Origin: JBKCUA01 sp046318675
Lineage (GTDB): Bacteria; Pseudomonadota; Alphaproteobacteria; JAJTHO01
Direction: 5' to 3'
DNA length: 64,000 bases
NCBI GenBank assembly: GCA_046318675.1
Contig: JBKCUA010000033.1
Location: 1 to 64,000 of the forward strand
The translations under genes were made by a program, and so were the position numbers. Under the pieces are notes generated by a model. The model had not been told where the DNA came from, did not search any database, and saw nothing but the letters and a program-made list of their open reading frames with translations. Numbering within the stretch: position 1 is the stretch's first letter; every line of letters starts with the position of its first letter. Shown one piece after another: positions 8,231 through 16,709 of the stretch.

Positions 8231-9252
8231 ACAGCAATACTAACGGGTAACCGCCCTGAGATTCCCAGTGCAGTAACAAGATCAGTAGCAAAATACAATA
8301 AAAACCCAGTCCCTAATCCACCGATAATGAGCCGTTTAATAGAAGGACGACGACTAGGCTGCAATGCCGCACTTGCCGCAATGAATATCATCACCACCAA
8401 CAATAAAGGCGTTAAAATAATGCTTTGCAAGTGCACTACATGGCGACGTGCGGAAAAACCCGCCGCCTGCATCGCCTCAATATACCCTGGCAACGACCAA
8501 CTGGGGATGGTTTGTGGCGGTGAAAAACTATCTTGGAGTTGCTCTAATGTCACATCTGTTGGCAATAAAACTACCTTTAGAATCTCCGGCACTACTCCTG
8601 GACGACTGCGTACAGCATCAGCAAACCGCCAAAAAGACTCCTGCAATATTGCCTGCCTAGCATCGAGCCGCTCTACCAGAACATTATCAAGACTAACCCG
8701 CAACACCGTGACTCCTTGAAGAATACCATTCACCGGATTGGCACGCTCTGCCCGCAACAACGAAAAGCCAATACCATCGCGTTGACGCATCCAGATTCCC
8801 CCCTTGCTAACACTGAAGGCATCCACACTGCCCCGAAAGTATTTAGCTTCCATTGCTTCGTATTGAGCTGAGCTATAAGCGGCAAAAGGATTAAGCAACA
8901 TAAACCGACCAACCCCCAACGCCAATGCCACAATCAATAATGGCACCAGAAAGCGCCAAACGGAAATGCCTGCCGCCCGTACAATCGTTAGCTCTTGCGT
9001 GCGTGATAAACGATATAAAGTTGCAAGCGCAGCAATCAGCACCACAAATGGCAAGATAACTTCCAGCATCCCTGGCAATTTTAACGCTGCCATACGCAAC
9101 ACAAGATACATAGAAATTCCGCTTTTACCCGCAGATCGTCGTAACAACTCCATCCCATCGGCCAGAAAAACCAGCAAACATAGCCCTGCGGCTACCATTA
9201 AAAGAAATCTGCCAAACTGGCGCAACAAATATCGATCGAGCGCACCTACCAC
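8164..9252 (-). CDS. lptG: LPS export ABC permease LptG
   Basis: Inner membrane permease of the LptB2FG transporter that extracts LPS and passes it to LptC. It belongs to the YjgP/YjgQ family with six membrane segments: about three in the first 120 residues, a periplasmic beta-jellyroll domain in the middle (FRGSVDAFSVSKGGIWMRQRDG), and three near the C-terminus. The frame is open further upstream, but the GTG at 9252 has a GGGGA ribosome binding site and gives the normal start ALDRYLLRQFGRFLLMV. It overlaps the end of lptF by 7 bp and contains the start of lptD. Confidence 0.93.
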   Translation of the reverse strand: MVGALDRYLLRQFGRFLLMVAAGLCLLVFLADGMELLRRSAGKSGISMYLVLRMAALKLPGMLEVILPFVVLIAALATLYRLSRTQELTIVRAAGISVWRFLVPLLIVALALGVGRFMLLNPFAAYSSAQYEAMEAKYFRGSVDAFSVSKGGIWMRQRDGIGFSLLRAERANPVNGILQGVTVLRVSLDNVLVERLDARQAILQESFWRFADAVRSRPGVVPEILKVVLLPTDVTLEQLQDSFSPPQTIPSWSLPGYIEAMQAAGFSARRHVVHLQSIILTPLLLVVMIFIAASAALQPSRRPSIKRLIIGGLGTGFLLYFATDLVTALGISGRLPVSIAVWFLPLAAGCFACSSLFWREDG

Positions 9253-10355
9253 AACGCCCACGTCCCCCGGCGTAAAAACGATATGCCCCACCACAAAGGC
9301 ATCAATACCAATGCATATTGCAATACGGCCAAGCCCCAAGCCCACGCTGATAAACTCTCTGAAAGCAGAAGCATAGCCTGTAACGCTACTACTACCCCCG
9401 CCGCTATCATTAAGGCTCGCCCCATGCCGCGCCGATTATGCCCAGCACCACTAAGCACGGCTAGAACCATTGCAGTCATCGCTAATGGCAACAATGGGCT
9501 TATCAAGCGGCTGTGCCCAGCTGCTCGTAATTTGCCACGCCGCCGCGGATCATTTTCCTTTGCTGCTTGGGAGAACAAATCAACGACTGTTATTTCCTGA
9601 ACTTCCGCACCACGATTAACCGTTGCGGAAATCAATGAACTCAAATCCAAAATATATTCAGAAAAATACAAGAACTGTACCCGCCCCGTCGCTGCATCGA
9701 GTTCTTGACGACTTCCGTTTTCAATGCGCAACAATGGCTTTCGATTTTCATCAATCCAAAGCCTAGCCCGACTTGCTAAAATAATCATTGGACGCTCCGG
9801 ATTACGGCGATCATCAAGCATAAGACCAAGCAATTCCCCTTGTGCCCCCCGGTGAGCCGTAAACACTGTTATTCCTTCACCAATTTTATTAAAGGTACCT
9901 TCTTCAATAAACGCAGCACCGATATCGGTTCGCAGCGCAGATTCCAAATTCTTGAAAGAACTATAACTTAAAGGTAAAATAACCAAAGATAATAAATAGC
10001 ATATCCCACAAACCCCGGTTGCCAACAACAACAATGGCTTCGCAATCTGCCATGGGCTACGCCCAGCAGCACTGAAAATTACCCATTCAGCATCAGCGAT
10101 CAACCGATGCACCAACCACACAACAGATAATGCCAGTGCTAACGGCAAAACCAACAAAAAAAATCCCGGCAACAATAACAGCATGAGTAGAAGAAAAAGC
10201 TGCAAAGGTGCGCCGCGATTAACCACCAGATCGACCAGCCGCAATGACTGAGCCAACAGCACAATCGCCACCAGCGTTACTGTCACCAGCAACAAGACCA
10301 AGCCCGCTTGGCGGAACAAATATTGATTCAGGCGCAACTTCGCCCTCCTAAGCAT
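9246..10355 (-). CDS. lptF: LPS export ABC permease LptF
   Basis: Partner permease to LptG in the LPS export complex. The 369-residue protein opens with RLNQYLFRQAGLVLLLVTVTLVAIVLLAQSL, typical of the family. It has paired membrane helices at about 12-105, a central periplasmic domain containing FIEEGTFNKIGEGITVFT and LLGLMLDDRRNPERPMIILA, and C-terminal helices. Its ATG overlaps the last base of the dnaA stop (TAATG), so translation is probably coupled to dnaA. LptB, the ATPase for this permease pair, is encoded at 29532-30248. Confidence 0.95.
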   Translation of the reverse strand: MLRRAKLRLNQYLFRQAGLVLLLVTVTLVAIVLLAQSLRLVDLVVNRGAPLQLFLLLMLLLLPGFFLLVLPLALALSVVWLVHRLIADAEWVIFSAAGRSPWQIAKPLLLLATGVCGICYLLSLVILPLSYSSFKNLESALRTDIGAAFIEEGTFNKIGEGITVFTAHRGAQGELLGLMLDDRRNPERPMIILASRARLWIDENRKPLLRIENGSRQELDAATGRVQFLYFSEYILDLSSLISATVNRGAEVQEITVVDLFSQAAKENDPRRRGKLRAAGHSRLISPLLPLAMTAMVLAVLSGAGHNRRGMGRALMIAAGVVVALQAMLLLSESLSAWAWGLAVLQYALVLMPLWWGISFLRRGTWALW

Positions 10356-11719
10356 TAAGCCTGCTGCAACAAACGCTGCAGTAATTTTACATCATCACCA
10401 ATCCCACGATCAGTATCAAGTAAACTTTCCACATTGCGAATCGCGTGCAGCACCGTGGTATGATCCCGCCCCCCAAATTTACGCCCCAAATCAGGGAGGG
10501 AATGCGTCGTCAACTGTTTGGCAAGATACATAGCCACCTGACGTGGTCGCGCCACCGTCCTCGATCGTCTTGCGGACAATAAATCCGGTACGGAAACATT
10601 ATAATGATCGGCCACTTTTTTTTGAATATCGTCCACAGAGACTTTATGCAAATTAGCACGAAGAACATCACGAAGCAATTCTTGCGTACCCTCAAGCGTC
10701 ACTTCGCGGCCAATCAACATAGCATGAGCGGCAATACGATTCAACGCTCCTTCTAATTCTCGAACATTAGAGGTAATTTTATGCGCCAAAAATTCCAATA
10801 CTTGTTTCGGCATTGGAATGTTTAAAATTTCGGTACGACTTTGCAATATACCAAGCCGCAACTCGTATGTTGTCGGGTGAATATCTGCGACTAATCCCCA
10901 GCCTAGTCGGGATTTAAGTCGCGCTTCCATGCCCTCTAGATCGCTCGGGGACTTATCGGCTGAAACTATGACTTGTCTATTTTGATCAACCAAAGCATTA
11001 AATGTATGAAAGAATTCTTCTTGTGTTGATTCCTTGCCGCTAATAAATTGTACATCATCAATCATCAACACATCGACAGATCGAAATAAATCTTTAAATG
11101 CCATCGTGTCTTTGTGCCGCAAGGACTTGATAAACTCGTACATGAATTTTTCAGCAGAAAGATACAATACCCGACGCTGTGGTTGATTTTTCGCAATATG
11201 CCAAGCAATTGCCTGCATCAGATGAGTTTTTCCAAGACCCACACCACCATAAAGAAATAACGGATTAAAAGTCACCTCTCTAGCCTCTGCCACCCGGCGA
11301 GCAGCAGCAAAGGCCAACTCATTAGGCTTTCCCACCACAAAATTCTCAAACGTGAGCCTAGCATCTAATTGCGGTACAAGAGCATCTACGCCAACGCCCC
11401 CTGTCTTAGGAGTTTCAAGCGCAGGCGGCTGAGTATCATTGGCGGGCGCAGGGGCATCTTCACTTTTATAAAGACTGCTACTTATAATCATTTCTACCGT
11501 TGTAACCGATGGCGCCATTCCGCGCACCAACGTACGAATACGATCCCCATAATGAGTCTCAATCCAATTGCGCATGAATTTAGTCGGCACCGATAACCGA
11601 ACTTCATCTTCGGCCACACTGTCCATCAACTCTAAAGGTTGAAGCCAACTGCGGTAAGCAGCCTCACCTACCTCCCGGCGCAATTGCTGCTTGAGTCCTT
11701 GCCAGTCTAATGCGGCCAT
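10355..11719 (-). CDS. dnaA: Chromosomal replication initiator DnaA
   Basis: DnaA binds 9-mer boxes and melts oriC. Domain I is at the N-terminus (WQGLKQQLRREVGEAAYRSW) and domain II is a short linker around 85-118. Domain III has Walker A GGVGLGKT near 158-165 and Walker B VLMIDDVQFI near 217-226. Domain IV ends in the DNA-binding signature GRDHTTVLHAIRNVE. The ATG at 11719 has a GGAGG site 7 bp upstream; a TTG codon earlier was rejected. The gene is followed directly by lptF, an unusual partner, and preceded by rpsT. A perfect DnaA box lies upstream of rpsT, consistent with autoregulation. Confidence 0.98.
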   Translation of the reverse strand: MAALDWQGLKQQLRREVGEAAYRSWLQPLELMDSVAEDEVRLSVPTKFMRNWIETHYGDRIRTLVRGMAPSVTTVEMIISSSLYKSEDAPAPANDTQPPALETPKTGGVGVDALVPQLDARLTFENFVVGKPNELAFAAARRVAEAREVTFNPLFLYGGVGLGKTHLMQAIAWHIAKNQPQRRVLYLSAEKFMYEFIKSLRHKDTMAFKDLFRSVDVLMIDDVQFISGKESTQEEFFHTFNALVDQNRQVIVSADKSPSDLEGMEARLKSRLGWGLVADIHPTTYELRLGILQSRTEILNIPMPKQVLEFLAHKITSNVRELEGALNRIAAHAMLIGREVTLEGTQELLRDVLRANLHKVSVDDIQKKVADHYNVSVPDLLSARRSRTVARPRQVAMYLAKQLTTHSLPDLGRKFGGRDHTTVLHAIRNVESLLDTDRGIGDDVKLLQRLLQQA

Positions 11720-11784
11720 CAAAAGCCTCCCCAGATGAAAAAACAGCTGAGTTTGTGTATTATAAAGTTTTTTAAATCTAAAAA

Positions 11785-12051
11785 TTATCCAGCGATTTTC
11801 TTTAATCGCTTGGCCAGCCGGGAAACGGTACGACTGGCGGTATTGCCATGCAACACTCCCTTGGTCACGCCACGATGAATTTCTGGCTGAGCTTCCCTCA
11901 ATGCTGCCGTCGCCGCTTGTACATCACCAGTATTCAGTGCCGCTTCAACTTTGCGAATGAAGGTACGAACGCGGCTCAATCGGGCGCGATTAGCTTCCGT
12001 CCGAATAGCGGTAGTACGAATGCGTTTTTGGGCGGAAATATGCTGAGCCAT
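11785..12051 (-). CDS. rpsT: Small ribosomal subunit protein bS20
   Basis: The 88-residue, highly basic protein has the S20 pattern: AQHISAQKRIRTTAIRTEANRARLSRVRTFIRKVEAAL at the start and GVLHGNTASRTVSRLAKRL at the end. It binds 16S rRNA during early 30S assembly. The rpsT-dnaA order with dnaA downstream on the same strand is a well-known alphaproteobacterial arrangement. The gap to dnaA is 65 bp and AT-rich. Confidence 0.96.
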   Translation of the reverse strand: MAQHISAQKRIRTTAIRTEANRARLSRVRTFIRKVEAALNTGDVQAATAALREAQPEIHRGVTKGVLHGNTASRTVSRLAKRLKKIAG

Positions 12052-12096
12052 AAAAATTCACCTAAACTATAGTTTACGTCGGACATGTACGCTACC

Positions 12097-12105
12097 TGTG
12101 GATAA
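12097..12105 (-). promoter_or_regulatory. Consensus DnaA box (TTATCCACA on the minus strand)
   Basis: The plus strand reads TGTGGATAA, a perfect match to the strong DnaA box, 46 bp upstream of rpsT and about 380 bp upstream of dnaA. Only one perfect box was seen in 12052-12343, so this looks like an autoregulatory site rather than a complete origin. Confidence 0.6.
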
Positions 12106-12343
12106 CTTAGGCGTCAAGTTCCTTTTTCATGGCTGTTCATGTCAGGCGCGCCCTAGCTTGAAAAGCCATAATAAAAAGCATTCTAGAGTGTGGCAGAAAA
12201 TCATCATCATCAAAAAATATAAGAAAAAAGCCGTTTTTCAGTTGACGCAAAAATATTAATGCTTATGGATTGGCTTAAATAAGCCATTTTTAGGCCAACA
12301 AGGTCTGCAAAGCGGCGGATTCCAACCAACTGGAGAAAACCTT

Positions 12344-12622
12344 ATGAACAAAAATGAACTCATTGGCGCGATTGCCGACCATTCCGGTCTCAGCAAGGCC
12401 GATACTACACGCGCCCTCGACGCGGCGCTAGAAATCATCAGCAAAACCCTCCGCAAAGGCGGCGACGTTCGCCTTGTCGGCTTTGGCACCTTCCTCGTTA
12501 CCAAACGCCAAGCCACCGAAGGTCGTAACCCCCGCACGGGTCAAAAAATCAAGATTGCAGCCTCAACCCAGCCGAAATTCCGCGCTGGAAAAAGCCTGAA
12601 AGACCTCGTTAACAAAAAGTAA
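12344..12622 (+). CDS. hup: HU-family DNA-binding protein
   Basis: A 92-residue histone-like protein that bends and compacts DNA as a dimer. It shows the full HU pattern: MNKNELIGAIADHSGLSKADTT, the strand pair VRLVGFGTFLVTKRQATEGRNP, the DNA-binding arm GRNPRTGQKIKIAAS, and the terminal FRAGKSLKDLVNKK. A GGAGA site precedes the ATG by 7 bp. It is transcribed alone, with an AT-rich leader and a strong intrinsic terminator directly after it. The arm sequence is HU-like rather than IHF-like. Confidence 0.96.
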   Translation: MNKNELIGAIADHSGLSKADTTRALDAALEIISKTLRKGGDVRLVGFGTFLVTKRQATEGRNPRTGQKIKIAASTQPKFRAGKSLKDLVNKK

Positions 12623-12638
12623 TCTCTAAAAATACCCT

Positions 12639-12675
12639 AAAAAACGGCTTTCGTTCTACGCGGAGGCCGTTTTTT
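12639..12675 (+). terminator. Rho-independent terminator after HU
   Basis: AAAAAACGGC and GCCGTTTTTT form a perfect 10-bp inverted repeat around a 17-nt loop, ending in six T residues, 17 bp after the HU stop codon. The symmetry means it could also work on the opposite strand. Confidence 0.9.
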
Positions 12676-12677
12676 GA

Positions 12678-12824
12678 TTGTGCAAAAAACTAACGGCCCT
12701 GGGGTTGGGCATCACCTATGAACAGCTCACCTCCGACCTGACAGGCGTCAACTATTACAGCATCCAGACAATGCTGAAAAAAGGGGGTCAAAAAATCCGC
12801 CCGATCCTGTCTCTCGCTTTTTAA
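12678..12824 (+). pseudogene. Remnant of a lambda-type phage portal protein gene
   Basis: A 48-codon open stretch without a normal start reads LGLGITYEQLTSDLTGVNYYSIQT and ends LSLAF before a stop. The segment GITYEQLTSDLTGVNYYSI matches the conserved GxxYExLTGDxSGVNYSSIR block of lambda GpB-family portal proteins, recalled from the family rather than searched. Everything upstream and downstream of that block is missing. The remnant abuts the HU terminator, which suggests an insertion beside HU that later decayed. The next 70 bp (to 12895) hold a second short open frame ending LKAFTLYGSA that I cannot place. Confidence 0.65.
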
Positions 12825-12978
12825 ACGCGGCTTACGTACTCTCCGACGATGCTTTGCTAAAACTCAAAGCCTTCACCCTCTATGGTTCCGCTTAAACTGA
12901 TGGGTGGTAAGTATGTCTTTCTTAATGATAGCAATATCCATTGTCTCTGCCCCTATCCCATTTTACAATAACGGGGCG

Positions 12979-13983
12979 ATGTCCTCCGTTTTTCTCCCTC
13001 CTCTTGCCCTGACCGCCGGTGAACCCGCCGGGATTGCCGCTGAGATTACCGTGCGGGCGTGGTTGGGGCGTGATCGCTTGCCGGTGCCGTTTTATATTGT
13101 TGCGGATGCGGATCATATAAAGGAAACTGCGGCGCGACTGCGGTTAAGCGTGCCCATTGCGCGTATTACCGACCCGCATCAGACAACAATGGTCTTTCCC
13201 AGCGCTCTACCGGTACTGCACCAGCCGTTGGCCGTCCCTGTGACCCCGGGGGTGCTTGAACCCGCCAATGCCCCCGCTGTGCTGGCAAGTTTGCAGACGG
13301 CCCTCGCGGCGGTGCAGGGCGGCACGGCAAGTGCGCTGGTCACCAATCCGATTCATAAGGGCACATTGTATGCTGCTGGGTTTTCGTATGATGGGCATAC
13401 GGAGTATTTGGAGGCGCATACATACACGCCTTTGGCAGTGATGATGCTGGCCTGTCCATCGCTGCGGGTGGTGCCATTGACGATTCATAAGTCGTTGCGT
13501 CAGGCGATTGAGCACGTTGCGCCGCACCGCATTATTGCCACGGTGCGGGTGATGGTGTCTGGCCTCCGCGAGTATTGGGGCATCGCTCGGCCCCGGATTG
13601 CGGTGGCGGGGCTTAATCCCCATGCCGGGGAGGGAGGTACCATGGGGGATGAAGAAATACGGTGTATTGTTCCTGCGCTGGAGGCTTTGCGTGAGGAAGG
13701 GATTGATGTGCAGGGACCGTTTGCTGCCGATGGGTTGTTTCATGAGCAGGCGCGGGGGAGCTATGATGCGGCTTTATGTATGTATCATGATCAGGCGTTG
13801 ATCCCTATTAAGACGCTGGATTTTTGGGGTGCGGTGAACATTACCTTGGGTCTGCCCATTATTCGCACCTCGCCGGATCACGGCACGGCGTTGTCCTTGG
13901 CAGCGGTAGGCGGGGCGCGACCCAACAGCTTGCTCGCGGCGTTGACGCTGGCGGGGGAGCTGGCTCTAAAACGTGTTGGATAA
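12979..13983 (+). CDS. pdxA: 4-hydroxythreonine-4-phosphate dehydrogenase
   Basis: PdxA oxidises 4-phosphohydroxy-L-threonine in the DXP-dependent pathway to pyridoxal phosphate. From the ATG at 12979 the protein has 334 residues, begins LPPLALTAGEPAGIAAEI, and carries the metal and substrate residues in SYDGHTEYLEA, GLNPHAGEGGTMGDEE and YHDQALIPIKTL. The end RTSPDHGTALSLA is also typical. Upstream in-frame codons from 12904 would add an uncharacteristic hydrophobic stretch, so they were not used. The usual GIGPEI after GEPA is GIAAEI here. It overlaps rsmA by 11 bp, the common pdxA-rsmA pairing. Confidence 0.94.
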   Translation: MSSVFLPPLALTAGEPAGIAAEITVRAWLGRDRLPVPFYIVADADHIKETAARLRLSVPIARITDPHQTTMVFPSALPVLHQPLAVPVTPGVLEPANAPAVLASLQTALAAVQGGTASALVTNPIHKGTLYAAGFSYDGHTEYLEAHTYTPLAVMMLACPSLRVVPLTIHKSLRQAIEHVAPHRIIATVRVMVSGLREYWGIARPRIAVAGLNPHAGEGGTMGDEEIRCIVPALEALREEGIDVQGPFAADGLFHEQARGSYDAALCMYHDQALIPIKTLDFWGAVNITLGLPIIRTSPDHGTALSLAAVGGARPNSLLAALTLAGELALKRVG

Positions 13984-14794
13984 TAGTGCGATTTTGGCGT
14001 TGCCGCCGCTGCGGGAGGTTATCGGTGCGGCAAAGCTCTCGGCGGATAAACGTCTGGGGCAGAATTTCCTCATGGATATCAACCTGACCCGCAAGATTGC
14101 CCGGCAGGTAGGGCAGGGTGGTATCATTCTCGAGATTGGCCCTGGGCCTGGCGGCCTTACTAGAGCCTTGTTGTTGGAGCATTGTGTCCCTGTGGTCGCG
14201 GTTGAAAAAGACCCGCGCGCCGTGGCGGCGTTACAGCCGTTGGTGCAGGCTGCCGCCGGGAGGCTGACGGTCATCGAGGGCGACGCGCTGGAGTTGGACG
14301 TGCTTGGTTTTGCGCCGCCGCCGTTGTGGGTGGCGGGAAACCTTCCTTACAATGTGGGGACAGCGATTGTCCTGCAGCTTTTTCAACAGATACATCGTGT
14401 CGCCGGGATGGCACTGATGTTTCAGCGGGAGGTAGCCGAGCGCCTCGCGGCAAAGCCCAGCACCCCCGCGTACGGCCGGCTTTCGGTGGTGGCGCAGGCT
14501 CTATGCCGGGTGGAGAAATGCTTTGATCTGCCCTCCAGTGCCTTTGTGCCGCCCCCATCCATTGTCAGCCGGGTGGTGCGCCTCATCCCCCACGCGGATG
14601 CAGCGGTGGTGCCGCTGGAGGCGTTGGCAACCCTTACCAAGGCCGCCTTTGGCCAGCGGCGCAAGATGCTGCGCCGGAGTTTGGAGCCATTGTTGCCGCG
14701 CCTGCCGCCGCTGGAGGACGCCTTTTTGCAGCAGCGGGCGGAAGACGTGACGGTGGCACAATACGTGGCGTTGGCGCGGAAGCTTATTATTTAA
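13973..14794 (+). CDS. rsmA: 16S rRNA (adenine1518/1519-N6) dimethyltransferase
   Basis: RsmA (KsgA) dimethylates two adjacent adenines in the 3' hairpin of 16S rRNA late in 30S assembly. The 273-residue protein has the family start SADKRLGQNFLMD, the SAM-binding motif LEIGPGPGGLTRALL, acidic motif II VVAVEKDPRAV, catalytic motif NLPYNVGTAIV, and the C-terminal SSAFVPPPSIVSRVVRL. The GTG start at 13973 lies inside pdxA. The stop overlaps the stop of the convergent VirB6-like gene by 8 bp, so no terminator fits between them. Confidence 0.96.
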   Translation: MLDNSAILALPPLREVIGAAKLSADKRLGQNFLMDINLTRKIARQVGQGGIILEIGPGPGGLTRALLLEHCVPVVAVEKDPRAVAALQPLVQAAAGRLTVIEGDALELDVLGFAPPPLWVAGNLPYNVGTAIVLQLFQQIHRVAGMALMFQREVAERLAAKPSTPAYGRLSVVAQALCRVEKCFDLPSSAFVPPPSIVSRVVRLIPHADAAVVPLEALATLTKAAFGQRRKMLRRSLEPLLPRLPPLEDAFLQQRAEDVTVAQYVALARKLII

Positions 14795-16709
14795 ACCCTA
14801 AAGCACTGGCGATGCCTTTCACCGCGCCTCCTACGGCATCGGAGCCAGCTTTTGCCGCCGCCGTTGATCCTGTTGCTCTGGTCGCATTGGCAGCTTGTTC
14901 CAGCATTTGTGCCGCCTGTCCGGCGACGTTGGTATCCATCCGGCCGGCATCGCTCGTGGTTTGCGGGTTGACAAAGGCATCGGCGATCTGACCTGTTGCC
15001 TTGATGAGCATATTGCTGGTTATACCAATGAAGATGAGTTGAAGCCAGACATCGGTGCCAAGGGCGTTTTTGGATGGGGTAGTGTTAATAGCGTCCACCG
15101 CGCCACTGGTCAGGCCGATAATGGCCGCCTGTATCACCAGTTCTGTGGAGCTTTGGATCATGCCTTTGAGGGCGGTGGTGGTGATAGAACGCAGGCCAGG
15201 CAGGACAAACGCGGCAATAATCAGGGGGCTAAGCATAGCCAGCAACAGCCAGCGGATAATTACATCGGCGGCCTGGAGCGGGAAAAGCAAATACATCTTA
15301 CCGAAAAACCATAGTATTGGGGCGGCACTGAGAATCATCATAATCAAACCAACAGGACTGGTCCATGATCCATCCCACAAGGTTTGCAGAGCCTGCATCA
15401 ACACCCCGCCGATGCTGCGCTGCATGGCACCGAGGAGACAGGCAGCCGACTTGGCCATGGCTTTTCCATCGGCACTGGCACTGTTGAGGTTGCCGCAGAA
15501 TTCGGAGACAACGCCGCTCATCCCCGTACCTTCCGAGGCGGTGTTTGTTATTATCCCGGCGGTTTGCATACCCGAGACGACGATGGGCGCATACACATAA
15601 TGCCAGAAATTTGCAAAACTGCCCAGGAACAAACCCACAAGGAACACGATGCCCATACGGCTGACCACCATGTTGTTGAGGTTGTTCATCTGTGCCATGG
15701 GGGTAAAGGGGGTGTAGATGCGGGCGACGTGAAATAAACTCCACACTACGGCAAAAATGCCCAGCAGGCCGAGCATGGCATTTTGCAGGGCTTTGAAAAC
15801 CTTCTGGCCATACGTATCACTAATCTCAAGAAGTTTGGCGATCACCTCGCATCCCATGCAAGCCTGGATTAAATCTTCGACGGCTAATGATTTTTTGAGT
15901 TTATCTATGCTTTTACCAAGTGCTTTCTGGCTGGCACTTTGGGGGTCGTTCATGCCGCTGCCGGTGGTGGTGCTGGCTTCGCCCCGCTGTTTGGTCAGAT
16001 CAAGGGCGCAGGCGGCGACCCCTTGTTTTTTTAAACCGGCCAAGGTGGCGGCATCGCTTTTGGGAAGTTTTTTGATGTCCTCGCTGCTGAGAGTGTTGTT
16101 AATAAGATTATCACACGTGATCATATCCTTACAAAAATGGACGGCGGCGGCACCGATAGGATCGCGGGCTTGCAGGAAATCCGTGGGGTTAGTAGCGCAG
16201 CCGGGCACCGCAAGGTTGACATAGCTTTCTAAGGCTTGCTGTGCGCTGGATGTTTTATCAAAAACAGCTTTGCAGGTGGGATCAACCCGGGCATTGCGAA
16301 TGGCGAAGGTGAGCTTGCTGGCGCACTCGGCGGCGTTGGCCGGGGTTGATGCCGCGGGCAACGATTTGGCATCGGCAGAAGCCCCCAATTTTTCAGCAAC
16401 AACTTTTTTGACATCAGGATCGGGATCGTAGTCCTCAATGACAGGGCCGTATTGTGGGGTTTTCTGCATACCACCAGTCCCGCACTGATTGGAGCGATAA
16501 TAAACATTTTTGGCTACGTCTTCAGCTTGGGTACGCAGGAGAGCGGCTTTTTTCGGGTCTGTACTCTGCAAGGCATTGATTTGAGCATTGATACTTTGCT
16601 TGATTTTATTATTACATTGTGTGAGGCCTTGCCCCTCTAACCTCCCCGGTTCGGCCAGGGCGGGCAGGGCACCCAATAGGATAAAAACAGTTAATAAAAC
16701 GCGGATCAT
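14787..16709 (-). CDS. VirB6/TrbL-like type IV secretion channel protein (640 aa)
   Basis: Probably an inner membrane component of a type IV secretion system. The protein has a signal peptide (IRVLLTVFILLGALPALA) and a long periplasmic region with several cysteines (about 20-300). Hydrophobic segments follow around 305-335 (GLLGIFAVVWSLFHVA), 345-375 and 440-520, including PLQAADVIIRWLLLAMLSPLIIAAFVLPGLR. That segment, W-x-L-x-A-x-L-x-P with a following basic turn, is the typical TrbL/VirB6 core. The Ala/Gly-rich tail is low complexity. The ATG at 16709 overlaps the stop of the upstream gene (TAATG). It is the third of three similar genes; other vir genes are not in the window. Confidence 0.75.
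   Translation of the reverse strand: MIRVLLTVFILLGALPALAEPGRLEGQGLTQCNNKIKQSINAQINALQSTDPKKAALLRTQAEDVAKNVYYRSNQCGTGGMQKTPQYGPVIEDYDPDPDVKKVVAEKLGASADAKSLPAASTPANAAECASKLTFAIRNARVDPTCKAVFDKTSSAQQALESYVNLAVPGCATNPTDFLQARDPIGAAAVHFCKDMITCDNLINNTLSSEDIKKLPKSDAATLAGLKKQGVAACALDLTKQRGEASTTTGSGMNDPQSASQKALGKSIDKLKKSLAVEDLIQACMGCEVIAKLLEISDTYGQKVFKALQNAMLGLLGIFAVVWSLFHVARIYTPFTPMAQMNNLNNMVVSRMGIVFLVGLFLGSFANFWHYVYAPIVVSGMQTAGIITNTASEGTGMSGVVSEFCGNLNSASADGKAMAKSAACLLGAMQRSIGGVLMQALQTLWDGSWTSPVGLIMMILSAAPILWFFGKMYLLFPLQAADVIIRWLLLAMLSPLIIAAFVLPGLRSITTTALKGMIQSSTELVIQAAIIGLTSGAVDAINTTPSKNALGTDVWLQLIFIGITSNMLIKATGQIADAFVNPQTTSDAGRMDTNVAGQAAQMLEQAANATRATGSTAAAKAGSDAVGGAVKGIASALGFK

Noticed and set aside
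8164..9345. Longer lptG start at 9345
   Set aside because: The extra N-terminal residues overlap lptF and are not family-like; the GTG at 9252 has a GGGGA ribosome site.
12052..12343. Complete replication origin
   Set aside because: Only one perfect DnaA box was found, with no cluster and no clear unwinding repeats.
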